64,000 nucleotides of DNA from Protonemura montana (lineage: Eukaryota; Arthropoda; Insecta; Plecoptera; Nemouridae): the NCBI GenBank assembly GCA_947568835.1, contig OX387608.1:5804001-5868000 (forward strand), written 5' to 3'. Position numbers and translations under genes: made by a program. The notes beneath the pieces were generated by a model that made no database searches, was not told where the DNA came from, and was given only the letters and a program-made list of their open reading frames with translations. This document shows positions 38,701 to 50,100 of the stretch, piece after piece (positions within the stretch are counted from its first letter, which is position 1; the number at the start of each line of letters is the position of its first letter).

Positions 38701-40040
38701 TCTCTTTGCAGAGACAATTTTCCTAATTTCATTAGTTTTATTGTGGGAAGTCACACCCACCCGGAATTACCCAACTGAAAGCAAAGTCAATGGACTTGAT
38801 CAACTCAAGTAACTTCCCTGTGACCATGGCTTTATAGTATTAATCCATTGTTTTCTGAATAGTAATTTAATTATAGCTAGCAAATTAAATCCACAAACTT
38901 ACCATCGTAATCTTGAGACCTGATCACTGTCGCCTGCAAAATACACAAGAATCACTCGTTACTCATCACGCTGGGTATTCAAATAAGTAAAATCTAATTA
39001 CTATTACACCTATGTGTGCTAATTACATATTGAAGGTGTAACGGTAATGATGCAGATTTTCTAACACCACGAGAATTGAATGGACTTTTGACCTTGGTAG
39101 AATTATAGCTTGGTAACAGGCTGTTTTCAGCGGTAATCGGTTGGTTAAGTTATTGGTGATTCGTTCTTTGCTGTCACTGAGAGTTTTATCATTGTCAAGT
39201 AGTGTCCGATGGGTATTGGCGTAATGGCGCCTAAATTAACCGTGTTGATATTTTGAATAGTATGTGAGGTGGCTTCATCGATTTAAGTTGAAAGGGACGT
39301 TTAATATTACTGTGATTTAATAAAGAACTGCATGAAAATTAAAGAAAAGCATATATTTTTTGTTAACAGTTTGGTAATGTTTCCAGTTGGCTGAATAAAA
39401 TGCATTTATAATTTTTTAGTTACATTTATAGCCTGTTAGCAAACTGGAAACATTGGAAAATGTTAGAAAATGTCTTTATACATTGTAGTATACATAAGTA
39501 TCCATTTTTAGGCTATAAATGTAACTAAAAATGTATAATTATGTAAATGTATCGATATGTTTTTGATATTAATTAAATTTTTGGTTACATTTGTAGCCTA
39601 AATGTCAGAAAACTGGAAACATTGCCAAACTGTAAATGAAACAGAAGTTTTCTTTAATTTTAATGTAGTAATTTATTTTTATTTTTATTTATTTGATATT
39701 TATTTATTATATATATATATCACTGTAAGGCTGAAAGTATGATGTGCATTTTGTTAGTTTTTTTAACCCTAAACCAAACCATCAAAGGTACCAAGGGCAA
39801 AGAGCTAGACCGTTCAACATATCTTACGACTATGAGAGTAAATAAATGTTCAATAACCACATGGAAAACTCGATGACGAAACCTTAAAACCCAAAAAAAA
39901 ATCATATCAAAGTATTTTAATAGTGAGAAAGAAAAAACACAGCTTACTTGTAGTAAACACAAAACCATAACACAACCGTAACGCACAAAAATGAAATCTT
40001 TAGGACACATTTTTCTAGGTTTTTTTCTAGCACAATTCAC
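26750..40040 (-). CDS. ZP-domain transmembrane protein, nine exons
   Basis: ZP-domain proteins polymerise into apical extracellular matrix; insect members shape cuticle, wing, trachea and sense organs. Exons on the minus strand: 40040-39948, 38933-38903 (31 nt), 36847-36603, 31596-31460, 30054-29864, 29371-29281, 28735-28558, 28139-27935 and 26994-26750, all in phase, 471 residues. Exon 1 supplies a signal peptide (VMVLCLLQ core). The ZP module starts at VSDIQC (about 42), includes FTRCGVLKRNGFVHVRVWFP and ACMDPTDCQPEYC (to about 325), then a furin-like RRRR site (336-339), a membrane helix at about 405-428 and a short cytoplasmic tail. The phase-0 donor CTACAA|gtaagc fixes exon 1; an alternative first ATG is residue 11. 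I cannot name the orthologue (miniature/dusky, trynity or cuticlin-like groups are possible). It diverges from the second ZP gene at 47149. Confidence 0.88.
28998..29110 (+). mobile_element. 5S-rRNA-derived SINE, worn body fragment
   Basis: Blocks ttaagccagtggtccccttg, cttttcgacggaagactagg and gcaccgagtttcttc match the full copies in order, then a degraded tail with accctcaatcaccaac. It is diverged and lies in an intron of the first ZP gene. Confidence 0.5.
31107..31257. mobile_element. MITE-like inverted repeat in a ZP-gene intron
   Basis: The left end gacggtttttcagtggtcgg followed by aacctaacagtccgtt pairs with the right end, whose reverse complement reads gtcggatttctagtggtccg then aacctaacagttcgtt. 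The arms are about 43 bp and the whole element about 150 bp, with no coding content. The left end resembles the element at 15590. Confidence 0.65.
35255..35462 (-). mobile_element. tRNA-derived SINE family B, rearranged copy
   Basis: The minus strand has GTAGCTCAATGGGTCAGAGC and CGTTTGGGCATCAATTTTTG of the family B head, with the middle deleted, preceded by the same 5' extension as at 21790-21985 (ggagatctgtcattctcatc and the block cactagaatcag). A perfect-looking palindrome built on the family's 3' end lies just beyond at 35497-35544. Confidence 0.6.
35497..35544. repeat. Palindrome made from the SINE-B 3' end
   Basis: The sequence reads gaaatcttatttaaattgca, then agcg, then ttgcaatttaaatcagattt, so the two halves are nearly perfect reverse complements. 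The right half matches the 3' end of SINE family B. It would form a strong hairpin of about 22 bp. Confidence 0.6.
36146..36520. repeat. 41-bp minisatellite, array 1 (about 9 units)
   Basis: The unit runs tctcaaataacctggatagagcataggatccagccagctga, best described as a block ataacctggatagagcat followed by aggatccagccagctgatct. About nine units are present with a few substitutions each. The array lies in the intron just downstream of ZP exon 36847-36603. The DNA to its right (caatccattgttggtaacag, then gtccctatgatt) is also found to the right of array 2. Confidence 0.93.
37100..37192 (+). mobile_element. 5S-rRNA-derived SINE, 3' fragment
   Basis: The blocks cttctaggctaggctaggtt, cattagaccagtt and aaaacagtgcgtcgtta match the 3' third of the full family copies. 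It lies in the large intron of the first ZP gene. Confidence 0.65.
39366..39633. mobile_element. MITE-like element with terminal inverted repeats
   Basis: The left end acagtttggtaatgtttcca and the right end tggaaacattgccaaactgt are near-perfect inverted repeats of about 22-30 bp, and the similarity continues inward (tagttacatttatagcct against aggctacaaatgtaacc). The 268-bp interior is AT-rich with no coding frame. It lies in intron 1 of the first ZP gene. Confidence 0.68.
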
Positions 40041-40129
40041 TTTAAAGTCAAAATCCTTTGCAACAACAACTAAAACACATAACAGATCAACAAATCAAAA
40101 TAAAACCGCGCGATTTGAAACTTTGTCAG

Positions 40130-40450
40130 CTAACCCAAACTATTTTGTTCGGCGATGTCAGCACCGTGACTCACGAGACCAGACTGATTTGTTCCTTCTA
40201 GCTCAAGAGAACGAATGAGTTTGCTAGCTTGCAATAACTCAGTTAGTACCCGGCGTTGTAGTAATTGCTCTCTGTGCTCCACCACCATAGACTGGTGCTC
40301 ATAGACTGGTGCCATATAGGCAAGGGGCCGCATGGGCGTCTTTACCATACGGGCTGGCAAGCCATGCTCCGACACCCACCACCTACTCTGGGTTGCCGGA
40401 GGTGTACAGTTAGCCGGCCAGACTCTACCACTGCCACTATCAAAACTCAC
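40130..40450 (-). CDS. Unidentified ORF just upstream of the first ZP gene
   Basis: This 106-codon frame is longer than most chance frames here and has a locally higher G+C content. The protein (start MSFDSGSGRVWPANC, then a helix REQLLQRRVLTELLQASKLI) is not recognised. It lies 90 bp upstream of ZP exon 1 on the same strand and could equally be part of that gene's 5' UTR or a fragment of a mobile element. Low confidence. Confidence 0.2.
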   Translation of the reverse strand: MSFDSGSGRVWPANCTPPATQSRWWVSEHGLPARMVKTPMRPLAYMAPVYEHQSMVVEHREQLLQRRVLTELLQASKLIRSLELEGTNQSGLVSHGADIAEQNSLG

Positions 40451-40588
40451 TAGACTGTATTTTACTTTGAGAATGACGACAGCTTGTATGAATTCTGGAT
40501 TTTATCTAATAGTGGAATGGCAAAATGGTTTTAGAGTTGCGATGTAGTCGATGATTTTGCTATGTTTTGATTGGCGGTATTAAGATGA

Positions 40589-40705
40589 CCCATGGGACGA
40601 CGTTTCGTTGATGTTGGCGCTGACATCTTCAGGATCTTCAGGATTTTCAGGGCGTTCTAGAGGTGTTGGTGCCAACGTCGGCGAAACGTCGACATAGGTC
40701 CTTTT
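40589..40705. repeat. Inverted repeat with CGAAACGTCG ends
   Basis: The left end gacgacgtttcgttgatgtt and the right end (reverse complement gtcgacgtttcgccgacgtt) are inverted repeats around a short direct repeat (cttcaggatcttcagga). It looks like the terminal part of a mobile element; I could not assign a class. Confidence 0.45.
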
Positions 40706-43700
40706 TAGAACCAAAATTCAATCAAAACGGAGCAAACCCGTCTACTTTATTATCATCGAGTAGCCTGTAATCAACGAGTTATTGTTAAAATTGAATAATT
40801 AATCATAAATTCCGATAATGACGTTAGTTGGGAGGGAGATAGCAATTGAGAGTGAAATCAATGTTAAGGCAACGTTTTGCTATTTTTTGCTATGTTTGCA
40901 TTTATTTACTAATTTTCCAGTATTCATCAATACGGGAGTCAAAATATTCAAAAGATACGTGATTAAAAAACATTCCACTGCAGGTTGATGTTATGTTATT
41001 GCTAGGTTTTTGGCAAAACATAGATATCAAAAGTCAGTCGCGACTAGAATTTGTGACATTAAAAATGCTGCTTTTTTTCCTCAATTTAAACCTAGGTCAG
41101 TAGGTACTTCATACTGTCTTGTGTCCAGTAGTAAAATTGTCTTAACTCCTAGATAAAGTGGGAGTTAAATCAATTGCCATGGCAATAACCAATTACAGGC
41201 AGTGAAAATCAGCTGTTTCTGTGAGTTAGAAGCTTAACTCGGAGTTAAGTAAGATTTTAATACCGCGCCTTAGACGGTGACAATATGGTACTTACTGAAT
41301 AAAAGGGTTCCATTAGCTTCATAACTCAGCGCAGCAGAGTCTTTGAAGTTTAAACTCAGTAAAACTCCCCGTCCATCTCAGCGTGAAATCTCCTATAACT
41401 ACAAACTATATCGTTTCTATAGCGTAAATATATATGTCGATATAATGATAGCTGATTTATTGCTGAACGTGTTTGTGATTGTCCAGGTCAGATTTAAAAA
41501 TATGTCCATAAGAATGATTCACACGATAGATTTTGAATTAATGTGGTGGAACTGATTCGGAGGGCGTCGTTATATATTTTATTGATTGCGAAATAGCGGG
41601 TCATTTGATTTTATTCCAGTCCTATTTGCTTCGCGTGAATTCCATGTTTGCCAACGGAATTCGCATCGTGCGAGTTCGTTACGCACTGCAACTATTCTAA
41701 AGAATTTCGCGTTGCGTTTTCTGCGATATTATTCAGAGTTGGTTAACGGAGCCGGATAACGCTCGGGTATTTTACAAATAATTAAACAAAATGTACCTGT
41801 TGTTACTTATTATGATTGATTGCGGTTACCTCTATGATTTTGCGAGTGTTTTACATGCACCGCAAATAGGGGCCAAGTGTTAATGACTTTGGCCTGTTTT
41901 CTCATTATCATAATCGATTCGTTCCCAAAAAAACGTCGTTCAAATGATCTATAATTTGATCGCTATGAGCGATTCGTCACAGGAGTTGAATGAAAATAAT
42001 GCGACATGGGTAAGTGACTTAACATTTATCTTATTACTTGTATTGCCATGCCTTTACACCTTTATGTCTGCTCATCTTTGCTAATACGCTGTGTAACAGA
42101 TTGGTTTAATTGACTTGCATCGAGAAAATTATAGGTGCGTTATGAAAAAAGGTCTGATTAAATACACATCATTCAGTTTGGCTCAAAAGAAATTCAAACA
42201 TTTGAAAATAATTTCACTAAAAAAAAAAGAAACAGTTAGTCTCAAGAAGGCTGATAACAATCGTTCATGAAAAAAACACTTGTTGCGTGACCGGCTGGGT
42301 TACAGCAGACTCTTTTGCTGCACAGCTGTTTCTTTGCTAATATTCGTTTGTCTTTAGACGAAAGAAATCGGAAACTGTGAAAAAGATGTCGCTTAAGGAA
42401 TTTGAACCCGCGAGACTCTGTTCAGTTTCCCATGTTTGAACAGATTCCCTCAGCGATCAACCGTATCGAAAACGACGGTTATTTTTTTTAAAAAGATGGC
42501 GCATTTCGTAACGATTCTTTGACGTCATGTCACCGCCACCTTAATTGATTACCGTTGGCTGTCTAGCATCGCAGATCGAGATGGCGGTTTGATATCGTTT
42601 GAAAATCTAATCGTCTGCCCTTTTCAATTCAGTCGAATCTCTTTTATTGTTTGAATTATTTGCCGCGCTGCAGATTGCAAAGCATTCCCTAGGTTAAGAA
42701 GCGTGACTCGAGCTGAAGCTATTAACTGCTACACTTTTGAATCGGCAATCCTAACGGAGAATCCACTTTTGACCAGGATCATAATTTTTCTACGTATATT
42801 TCACGTTTGAGCATTTGCGCTCGGCGATCATCGAATTCACTTCCTCAATGAAATTATAATTAATTGAAAGTTAATTTTATTTCTTTATATAATTCATCCA
42901 CAGTTCAGAGGTTTTCTTGTATAAAACGATGTTAATTTTGCCGGACAAGACAGGTAAGTGCAGTTAATGAAGGTCTTCGTAACTGTCCATTTTATCGTTT
43001 CAACGAGGTTTATGAAGAGTTATAGCGATAAGGAAAATTACAGCACGGTTGGTTTTGATATGCACTGAAAATGGTTTGCGGTTCTTCCATTTCATTAACC
43101 AATTTGGTTGCTTCATTAATTTCGGTGCACTATTATTTGATTTTAAAATGTGCCTAACCGCTCATTTATGTTTACAACGGGGTGAGACATAAATTAACAA
43201 ACTGGTTTTACCACCGATTGCGGTTCCCTTAAATTTGCTGTTACAGCCAATTTGGTAACGACTTAAAATTTAATACAATTTTGTGTGACAAGTCGCTCAA
43301 AAGTTATTGAATAAAGCTATCATATTTTCCAATGGTAAGTCATATTATTTATCAGCCCTCGACGTTTACAGAAAAAATTAAAAAAATTAATTCCAAGAAT
43401 ATTAATTTCAGTCAGCTTTCTTCCAATAAAAACAATTACAATCTGTTTGCGATCAAGTGCATTTAAATGTTTTGAATTGGATACATATATCTACTTATAA
43501 CTGAAGCTGCTAAATTCTAGAATCACCTGACACTAAAGGTAGTAATCGTAAAGCAAAAGTCAAACTGCAAGGCTTGGATAAAAATAATTTAGAAAAGCTT
43601 GGTGCAAATATAAAAAAGTAAATGTCTTTAAAAATAAAGTCTTTCCTATCTTACAATCTGCCTACAAATGTGCGTACAGTAATTTGCACTGAAAAAAAAA

Positions 43701-44188
43701 ATGCCTGTGCCTTTCAAACAAATCACGACAATGCGATTAATAAACACCATAAGGTAGCGGCCATGCGACCATAAAATCATTTGACAAGTACATCAAACAA
43801 AAAAACGATGTGACCATCTGTGACAGTGCTCGTTCCTTCGGGCCACATTCTGTGACTGATTGGACTTCAAAATGACCGCTGAATTCCATAGCGTGTGCGG
43901 ACTTTTTCGAATATGTCACCCATGAAAACTAGACTAAGTTAGAATCCGCCATAAAACAATTTAAAATTGTAAAGTGAATCACGAATACTCAGGTGCTAAC
44001 ATTAGGTCTTTGTTCACGCAAACAATATTTACCTCTGACACATGTTAGCTGTCAGAATTGATTGATTAGGTTTCATTTTCGAAATTAAGACATTTCATTT
44101 CAATTCTGTTTCTGGTGTTTACCTGACTGGAAGTGGCGAGGGTGAGTGAGTTGGTAACACTGCTTATATGGTCGATTCGAGACCACTG
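40706..44188. other. Gene-free stretch upstream of the first ZP gene
   Basis: No frame with a recognisable product was found. A MITE-like palindrome occupies about 41120-41265. On the minus strand at 42476-42388 a tRNA-like outline (GTCGTTT against AAGCGAC, then a T run) is present but does not fold convincingly. The rest appears to be ordinary AT-rich DNA. Confidence 0.4.
41120..41265. mobile_element. MITE-like palindromic repeat
   Basis: The left arm (aaaattgtcttaactcctag) partly matches the reverse complement of the right arm (aaaatcttacttaactccga). The interior block gagttaaatcaattgccatgg recurs at 45527-45580 as taaattaattgccatggtaa after the same taactcctagataaagtg, so this is a dispersed repeat. 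Confidence 0.5.
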
Positions 44189-44642
44189 ATCTCAAATAAC
44201 CTGGATAGAGCACAGGATCTAGCCAGCTGATCTCAAATAACCTGGTTAGAACATAGGATCTAGCCAGCTGATCTCAAATAACCTGGATAGAGCATAGGAT
44301 CTAGCCAGCTGATCTCAAATAACCTGGATAGAACATAGGATCCAGCTAGCTGATCTCAAATAACCTGGATAGAGCATAGGATCTAGCCAGCTGATCTCAA
44401 ATAACCTGGATAGAGCATAGGATCTAGCCAGCTGATCTCAAATAACCTGGTTAGAACATAGGATCCAGCCAGCTGATCTCAAATAACCTGGTTAGAACAT
44501 AGGATCTAGCCAGCTGATCTCAAATAACCTGGATAGAGCATAGGATCTAGCCAGCTGATCTCAAATAACCTGGATAGAGCATAGGATCCAGCCAGCTGAT
44601 CTCAAATAACCTGGATAGAGCATAGGATCCAGCCAGCTGATC
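44189..44642. repeat. 41-bp minisatellite, array 2 (about 11 units)
   Basis: The same 41-bp unit as array 1, about eleven times, more homogeneous than array 1; units differ mainly at ggatagag/ggttagaac and at aggatcc/aggatct. The right flank (caatccaatgttggcaacag, later gtcgtccctatgatt) matches that of array 1, which shows the arrays travelled with flanking sequence. Confidence 0.95.
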
Positions 44643-44712
44643 AAAATTGAAGCCAGGCAATCCAATGTTGGCAACAGTTAAAAAATCTCTTGATCCGAGT
44701 CGTCCCTATGAT

Positions 44713-45604
44713 TAGAATTTATTTTTAGAGTTTTTTAAGCACGTTATCAACAATTGCGACCATTTAAGTGGTGTAAACTAGGAAAATCATAAACACTAAT
44801 GATGCAAACTTTTAAAATAGCATGGGCTCTTTGAGAGAACTCAAAAACAGGGACTCTCAAGAGGCAGTCTTGGCTTTAAAGTCTTTTAATGGCAACCACT
44901 CTTCAGGTTATTAGAGACCGGTTGCGATGTTGACACCTGACAAGATAGACACTAATCGAATAAAGACCCTCGAATAAAACGTTCATTACTAATGTAGCCG
45001 ACTTCTAGGAACGTACCATAGCAGCAAGCAATCTTTCGTTGCACTTTGCCCTGATAATACACATCCATTGTCTGACGAATCATCGCTACCGAGTGTAATT
45101 TCCACACAGACCTAGATAGTTCGTTCTAAACACAACTCCCGTTGTTCGCTTCATATCATGTAACAACGATTTCCATTAAACCAGCCCTAAGTGGTACTCG
45201 AGGATCCTCGGTGCACCTCGCTGCATGCCACGGGGTCAGGGTACAGGAACTGATTATAAAGACGCAAGGAGTCTTCTCGCTGACTTCCGGATTGTTCAAG
45301 TTGGCTCGAGCGCGACGTTTACGTTTTGGGGACTTGAATGCGCGGTAGATGAGGTAGCGAAGCGAGCGGTGTTGACAAGACGCGTTGAATCTTTGTGCTA
45401 GACTCAAAGATTGAGTGTGTATGCATTGGATAAGTTCTGCTAATCAAGTTATTATGGTAACACATGGGTTTAAGTTTGTACCTATGGCATACGGCAGTCC
45501 TGATATGTACTACTATTGCCCAGTGTGACATTATCGTAACTCCTAGATAAAGTGAGCGTTAAATTAATTGCCATGGTAACAACCAAAAACATGTAGTGAA
45601 TAAC
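44713..45604. other. Intergenic, repeat fragments only
   Basis: The segment 44860-44925 weakly resembles the first 60 bases of the window (shared tggcaaccact). At 45527-45580 is half of the MITE-like repeat of 41120. No coding sequence is supported. Confidence 0.4.
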
Positions 45605-45980
45605 AAGCAACACTGCGCTGGGTCAGGTATTGAATGGGTGACCGTCTTACACATGACTGGTTCTGTTCGGGAGAGAGGTTGGAGGGATGAAAGTTAGTAC
45701 AGCAACTTAATTCGCCTTGCTTATCAACCTCTCGACAGCATGGATTTGTGGAGGAATCCTCTTGTTCGTGTTGTACCGTCATTCGGAAGGAACGTTAAGC
45801 CGGTGGTCCCCTTGGTGCTCTTCGACAAGAGTAGGCTACGTGCCGGCACCGTGTTTCTTCTCCTCCCTTCTAGGCTAGGTTTGGTTCATCATCATCCTCA
45901 CAATCATCCACTCATTCCCCAACGCCAATAGACCAGTGCCGCAGGGCTCGTTGTCAAAACAGTGCGTCGTTAAACACCAC
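45605..45980 (+). mobile_element. 5S-rRNA-derived SINE, nearly full length, 5'-truncated
   Basis: It begins inside the 5S-like head (aagcaacactgcgctgg, then attgaatgggtgaccgt), continues with gttctgttcgggagagaggt, ctctcgacagcatggattt, ccgtcattcggaaggaacgt and gtgctcttcgacaagagtag, and ends with aaaacagtgcgtcgttaaac. It was inserted at or near the truncated MITE at 45527-45580. Confidence 0.85.
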
Positions 45981-46006
45981 AAATCAAACAATCAATCATA
46001 AACATG

Positions 46007-46110
46007 CGCCGATATTTTGACTCGTTCTTATTTATTTGTGGATATTTTTTTTAAAGGACCGCCGCAAGCGCCATCGTGTGGTCACCACCGTTACCATGTT
46101 TTGCCGGCTC
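46007..46110. repeat. Dispersed repeat, copy 1
   Basis: The block gaccgccgcaagcgccatcg followed by caccaccgttaccatgtttt matches 57130-57180 (acggccgcaagcgtcatcgg, then cacctaccgttaccaggta), and both are preceded by cgatattttga and an AT-rich stretch. No coding function is apparent. Confidence 0.5.
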
Positions 46111-47148
46111 GTTTGCTCATCAAAAAGTTTAAAATTAGCGCTGTTACTCTGACTAAATCAAACTCAAAGCTATGACGACTAAAAAAAAAAATCACACCAA
46201 AACGCTCAAGAATTGAATCACGATTCATTTCCAGCCTCGTGCTTCTGACATGTAAATCTGACAGTGACAGCGTTGATTCTCCGTTATCGCTTTCGCATGT
46301 ACAACTCGCGTACACTTTGCCACAACGCACGATGCAAGGCGTGAAACGAGTGACCTATACGTTCACGACAGGCCGCCTCGTGATCTGTTTGCCTGTCACT
46401 TGCATCGCGATGCAGTACTTTTGTTGCATCTACATTGCACTTACCGGCACGTGCTTGTGATGTCTCCATTATTAGGTAGCCTGCGGTCGCAGATCCGATT
46501 GCCACTGAAGATGCATTTACACTTTGTTACGGTGAAGTTTTATCGATTTGCAACTCATATTAAATAATCGCTGTATTTTTATTTCGCTTTCTTAATTGTA
46601 GTTTAGAGAACTCTTCTCTGCTGTAGGTATAATCTGTTATAAGATTATAAAAGAAGATTATACAAACTACTGGTGTGCTTTGCGAATTTTCATGTACCTA
46701 ATTAGTCGATTAATTCTCGCGATAAGGAATGATTTGTAACTTAAATCGTTTTTTTTTTTTTTTTTAATATGTCCGTTATTCGAATATTTTCAAATTTAAG
46801 TTCGAGTTTTCTCCACGTATGCCCCACTTGTCACATCACCGCCTTCTGAACAGTTCGGCGGACACGATCCGGTCAAATACCTGGCGAGTGATTAAGACAA
46901 CATCCGATCTAATGACCACTTAAAACTCTTCCAAGCCGAAAACAACGTCACATATATCACGAAATGTCGTGATTTCGAGCCTAACCGATCTCGCCTCGGT
47001 GACTTTTTCGAAACCTGCCCGGCTATTGGTGCAATCGATAACTAAGATATTCATATTTCCTGGTGCTATAAAGTCGGTTGTCACCGTTTTCTTTATGACA
47101 GTCATCTTCTAAAAGGTGTCAAGCAACGTTTAATATCTGGATTCAATT
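46111..47148. other. Upstream region of the second ZP gene
   Basis: No supported gene lies here. A TATAAAG at 47067-47073 lies about 80 bp before the ATG at 47149, followed by an initiator-like tcatctt near 47102, so this is the likely promoter of the second ZP gene. Confidence 0.4.
47067..47073 (+). promoter_or_regulatory. Candidate TATA box of the second ZP gene
   Basis: TATAAAG lies about 30 bp before gacagtcatctt, which resembles an arthropod initiator (TCA-type), and 76 bp before the start codon. Confidence 0.35.
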
Positions 47149-50100
47149 ATGAATTCGGTTTGTTTTCTCGTTTTAGCTTCTATCGTCTGTTGTGTTTTTG
47201 TGTTGGTGCATTCAAAGGAACAAACTAAGCGACATCTAGAGATTCAAAAGTCGATACCGACACATGAAATACATATTCAACATCTGTCATATCCTGGAGA
47301 ACCACCCAGAACTTCTTACCAAGGAGACAACTATTTGCCACCGACGCAAGACCAACCTTTCTCTAAGATTCCAAGTTTTCCAGTTCCAAGTCCACTTTCC
47401 GGGAAAGACAGCTTTTTCCGAACGACCCCAGTGCCGACCTCAACCCCTCAACTACCAGAAACTAAATCCAAAGACCGAGGATTTTTTGACGACACCGTAC
47501 CTCAACCTTTTGTGCCTCCACTAGAAGAAATCTATCCACCACAAAAATCAGAAACAGACGAATACTATTACCGCTCGCCGATCTTCAAAACTGACCACCG
47601 ACCGACCCCCACTGAACTGTCCAGGCTAGTCGATATCCTCGTCAACGACGACGCACCTAAAGCACCATCGAGGAACGGGCGACTTTTCTACAACAGCCAC
47701 CAGTTCGTGAAAACAGTTCCGCTAGTTCCGCTAGTTCCACTAGTTCCAGTTTATCCCAATAACGTCCGAAATGTGGTTCGACCTATAGTGGTCGATGCAT
47801 ACGCTCCTCATGACCCTGTCTTTGAACACCCATCGGTGCGAGTTTCTGACATAAGTTGCTATCAAACTCCGTCTAGGACCCAGTTTCGTGCCGTCTTAAC
47901 GCCTACAAGACGCCTGGAAAACGCCCCTGTGTTCGAAAATCGCGTTCCGAATCGATGTGAAGCTTTGCCGCAAACTACCGAAGATAGGAAGTATTTCATC
48001 GACATGAACAACAACTTGGATGACTGCGGCGTTCAACAATGTTCAGATAACGGCGAGGTAAGCGAATGCAATGTCGTGAGATGTTTAAATTCATTCGCTA
48101 TTTCATGATTAATCTATTTATTTCCATGTGTAATAGTATACATGCGAATTAGATATGGGTAGTTAGTTATTTCGCCAGTGTACCCTATAAACCGTTTAAC
48201 ATTGTGTGTTAGTCTGTTGGATGGGAGGTACAAGGCATGCCTGTCACTGGAGCGTGACGTTTCTGACGGGACACTGACTAACTTGTAGATCGAGGAGAGT
48301 CTTTGATTGTTGGGCTTGGAATCGCATCGATTCCGAATAATTCACGATCTACTTCTGTCTTTGGGTGTGTTCCTGTTTAGGTGGTTACCGTTTCGGGCAT
48401 GTCTTTTTATTCGCTGGTAATTTCGGTGATTGAAGACAAAAGGCTTTGGTATGTTGACTTTTAAGACTCCCTATTTCTTCGCGGCTCATTGATTTTTTTA
48501 TTTAATTCGAAATAACTGGGTTTGTAAGGCAAAGTTTTAGATATTTTAGGTAGCTAGTTCTTAGTGTTTGTCATAATTTATGATACCATGAAAATACTTT
48601 GTATCTCATAACTACTGAAAACGTGTTCTACGTATTTCTGCTGAGCAAACGAGTCGGCAACATGTAGTTACGGTATGTGCCACCCGATTGCCTTTTTCTG
48701 AAACTCCCAGAAATGAATAATTACGACAAAAAATCCAAATATGTTTATCAATCGATGAGGTAAGTTAGCATTGATATCCGGAATGCGGAACATCTGCGAG
48801 AAATAACAAAATTAAATTTCTTAACACTCGAAACAACGGTTATTTCAATTCGGAGATAATTCCATTTTCGTCGATAAAGTCATTTTCACGCGGTCATTCT
48901 GGTGAAAATATTTTAAAGTTGATGCTGAGATTCTAGATCTGTAAGCCAACTCAAGAACTCCTGCCGTCAAAGCAGAGATTCGTGATCGTGATATTATCTC
49001 AATTTAAATTCTTCATTGCTGTGTTCCTGACTAATACCTGAGCTCTGAATGTTTGGTTTCAGACTCGACTGTGCGTGGTGATGCGATTCCCAACGATTCG
49101 TGGTCTGAAACTGCCGGAAGACTTGCTGATGACAATACAGTGTCGGACTCAGGACAGGGTCGTCGAACAGAGCAAGCAGCTGAGAGTCAACGCTGTGGGC
49201 AGGCTGTAAGTACAACGTACATGTACATGTGTTTAATACACCCTTGAAGACCATGAAAACATTAAGGAACCAATAGGCAGTATGGTTTTTAGACTCTTGT
49301 CTAATTTATCTCACCTTAGCACTTGAATCGAAAAAAATTTAAACTAAATATATGTAAATATATGTTACAGTCCTGGGTAAGTCCTGATATTACTCATATA
49401 ACAAACGTATAACAAATTTATCACAAAAACAATCACCTTGATCAGGCATCCTAAATGCATCTAACTAAAATAATAAAGGTCAATAATTTAAATTTACGAT
49501 GAATAATAAATAAATTTATATTAAATATTAAGAGTGAAATTATGACTTTGGAAAGAAAAAAGACACCAAGAGAAAGAGTGGGAATATATATATAAAAGAA
49601 ATGGCATTAAAGGAGACTGAATCATTTAAATACCTGGCGATCTAGACGAGAGAAATATTGACTGGAAGGAAGTGGACGAAAATATGTTGTGGTACGAGAA
49701 GAAACGGAACGTCAGGTGTGTCTGGCCGGCTTCGATTGGTGCTGGCCTTAATATGAAATGTCTGTACCTATTTATAAATGTTAAGACAATAAAAGAGTAA
49801 TATTATATAATATTCAAAATATTTTGTAATTTCGACAAACCAGTGGGAACTTGGAAACTATCTAAGCATCCAGTTTTCAGTGATTTTATAAGCTGCTCAT
49901 GAAGTACACAATTAACGAGTGTGCACTCGAAAAGCAAATTTATTTTTGCTCGGGGCGTTTTGCGTTTTTTTTTGTGCGGGTAGATGGGTAAAATGTAAAA
50001 TAACTTGTGAAAATTGTGTGAAAAATTCGGTCTAAGAAAACACATTTTTACACAAAAACAAAGGGTACCACTACCGCGCTTTCCAGGTGCCTAGCCGCGG

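Noticed and set aside
40589..40705. Hammerhead-ribozyme-like pattern (CTGAAGATG ... CGAAACGTCG)
   Set aside because: The stem that does form (GATGT/ACATC) leaves CTGAA and AACGAAAC around it, which does not match the hammerhead core; kept only as an inverted repeat.
42388..42476. tRNA-like segment on the minus strand (7-bp acceptor-type pairing GTCGTTT/AAGCGAC, GGTTCAAATTCC, then a T run)
   Set aside because: The T-arm does not pair and no anticodon arm fits well; the central CTGTTCA/TGAACAG stem belongs to a different fold. Not enough to call a tRNA gene.
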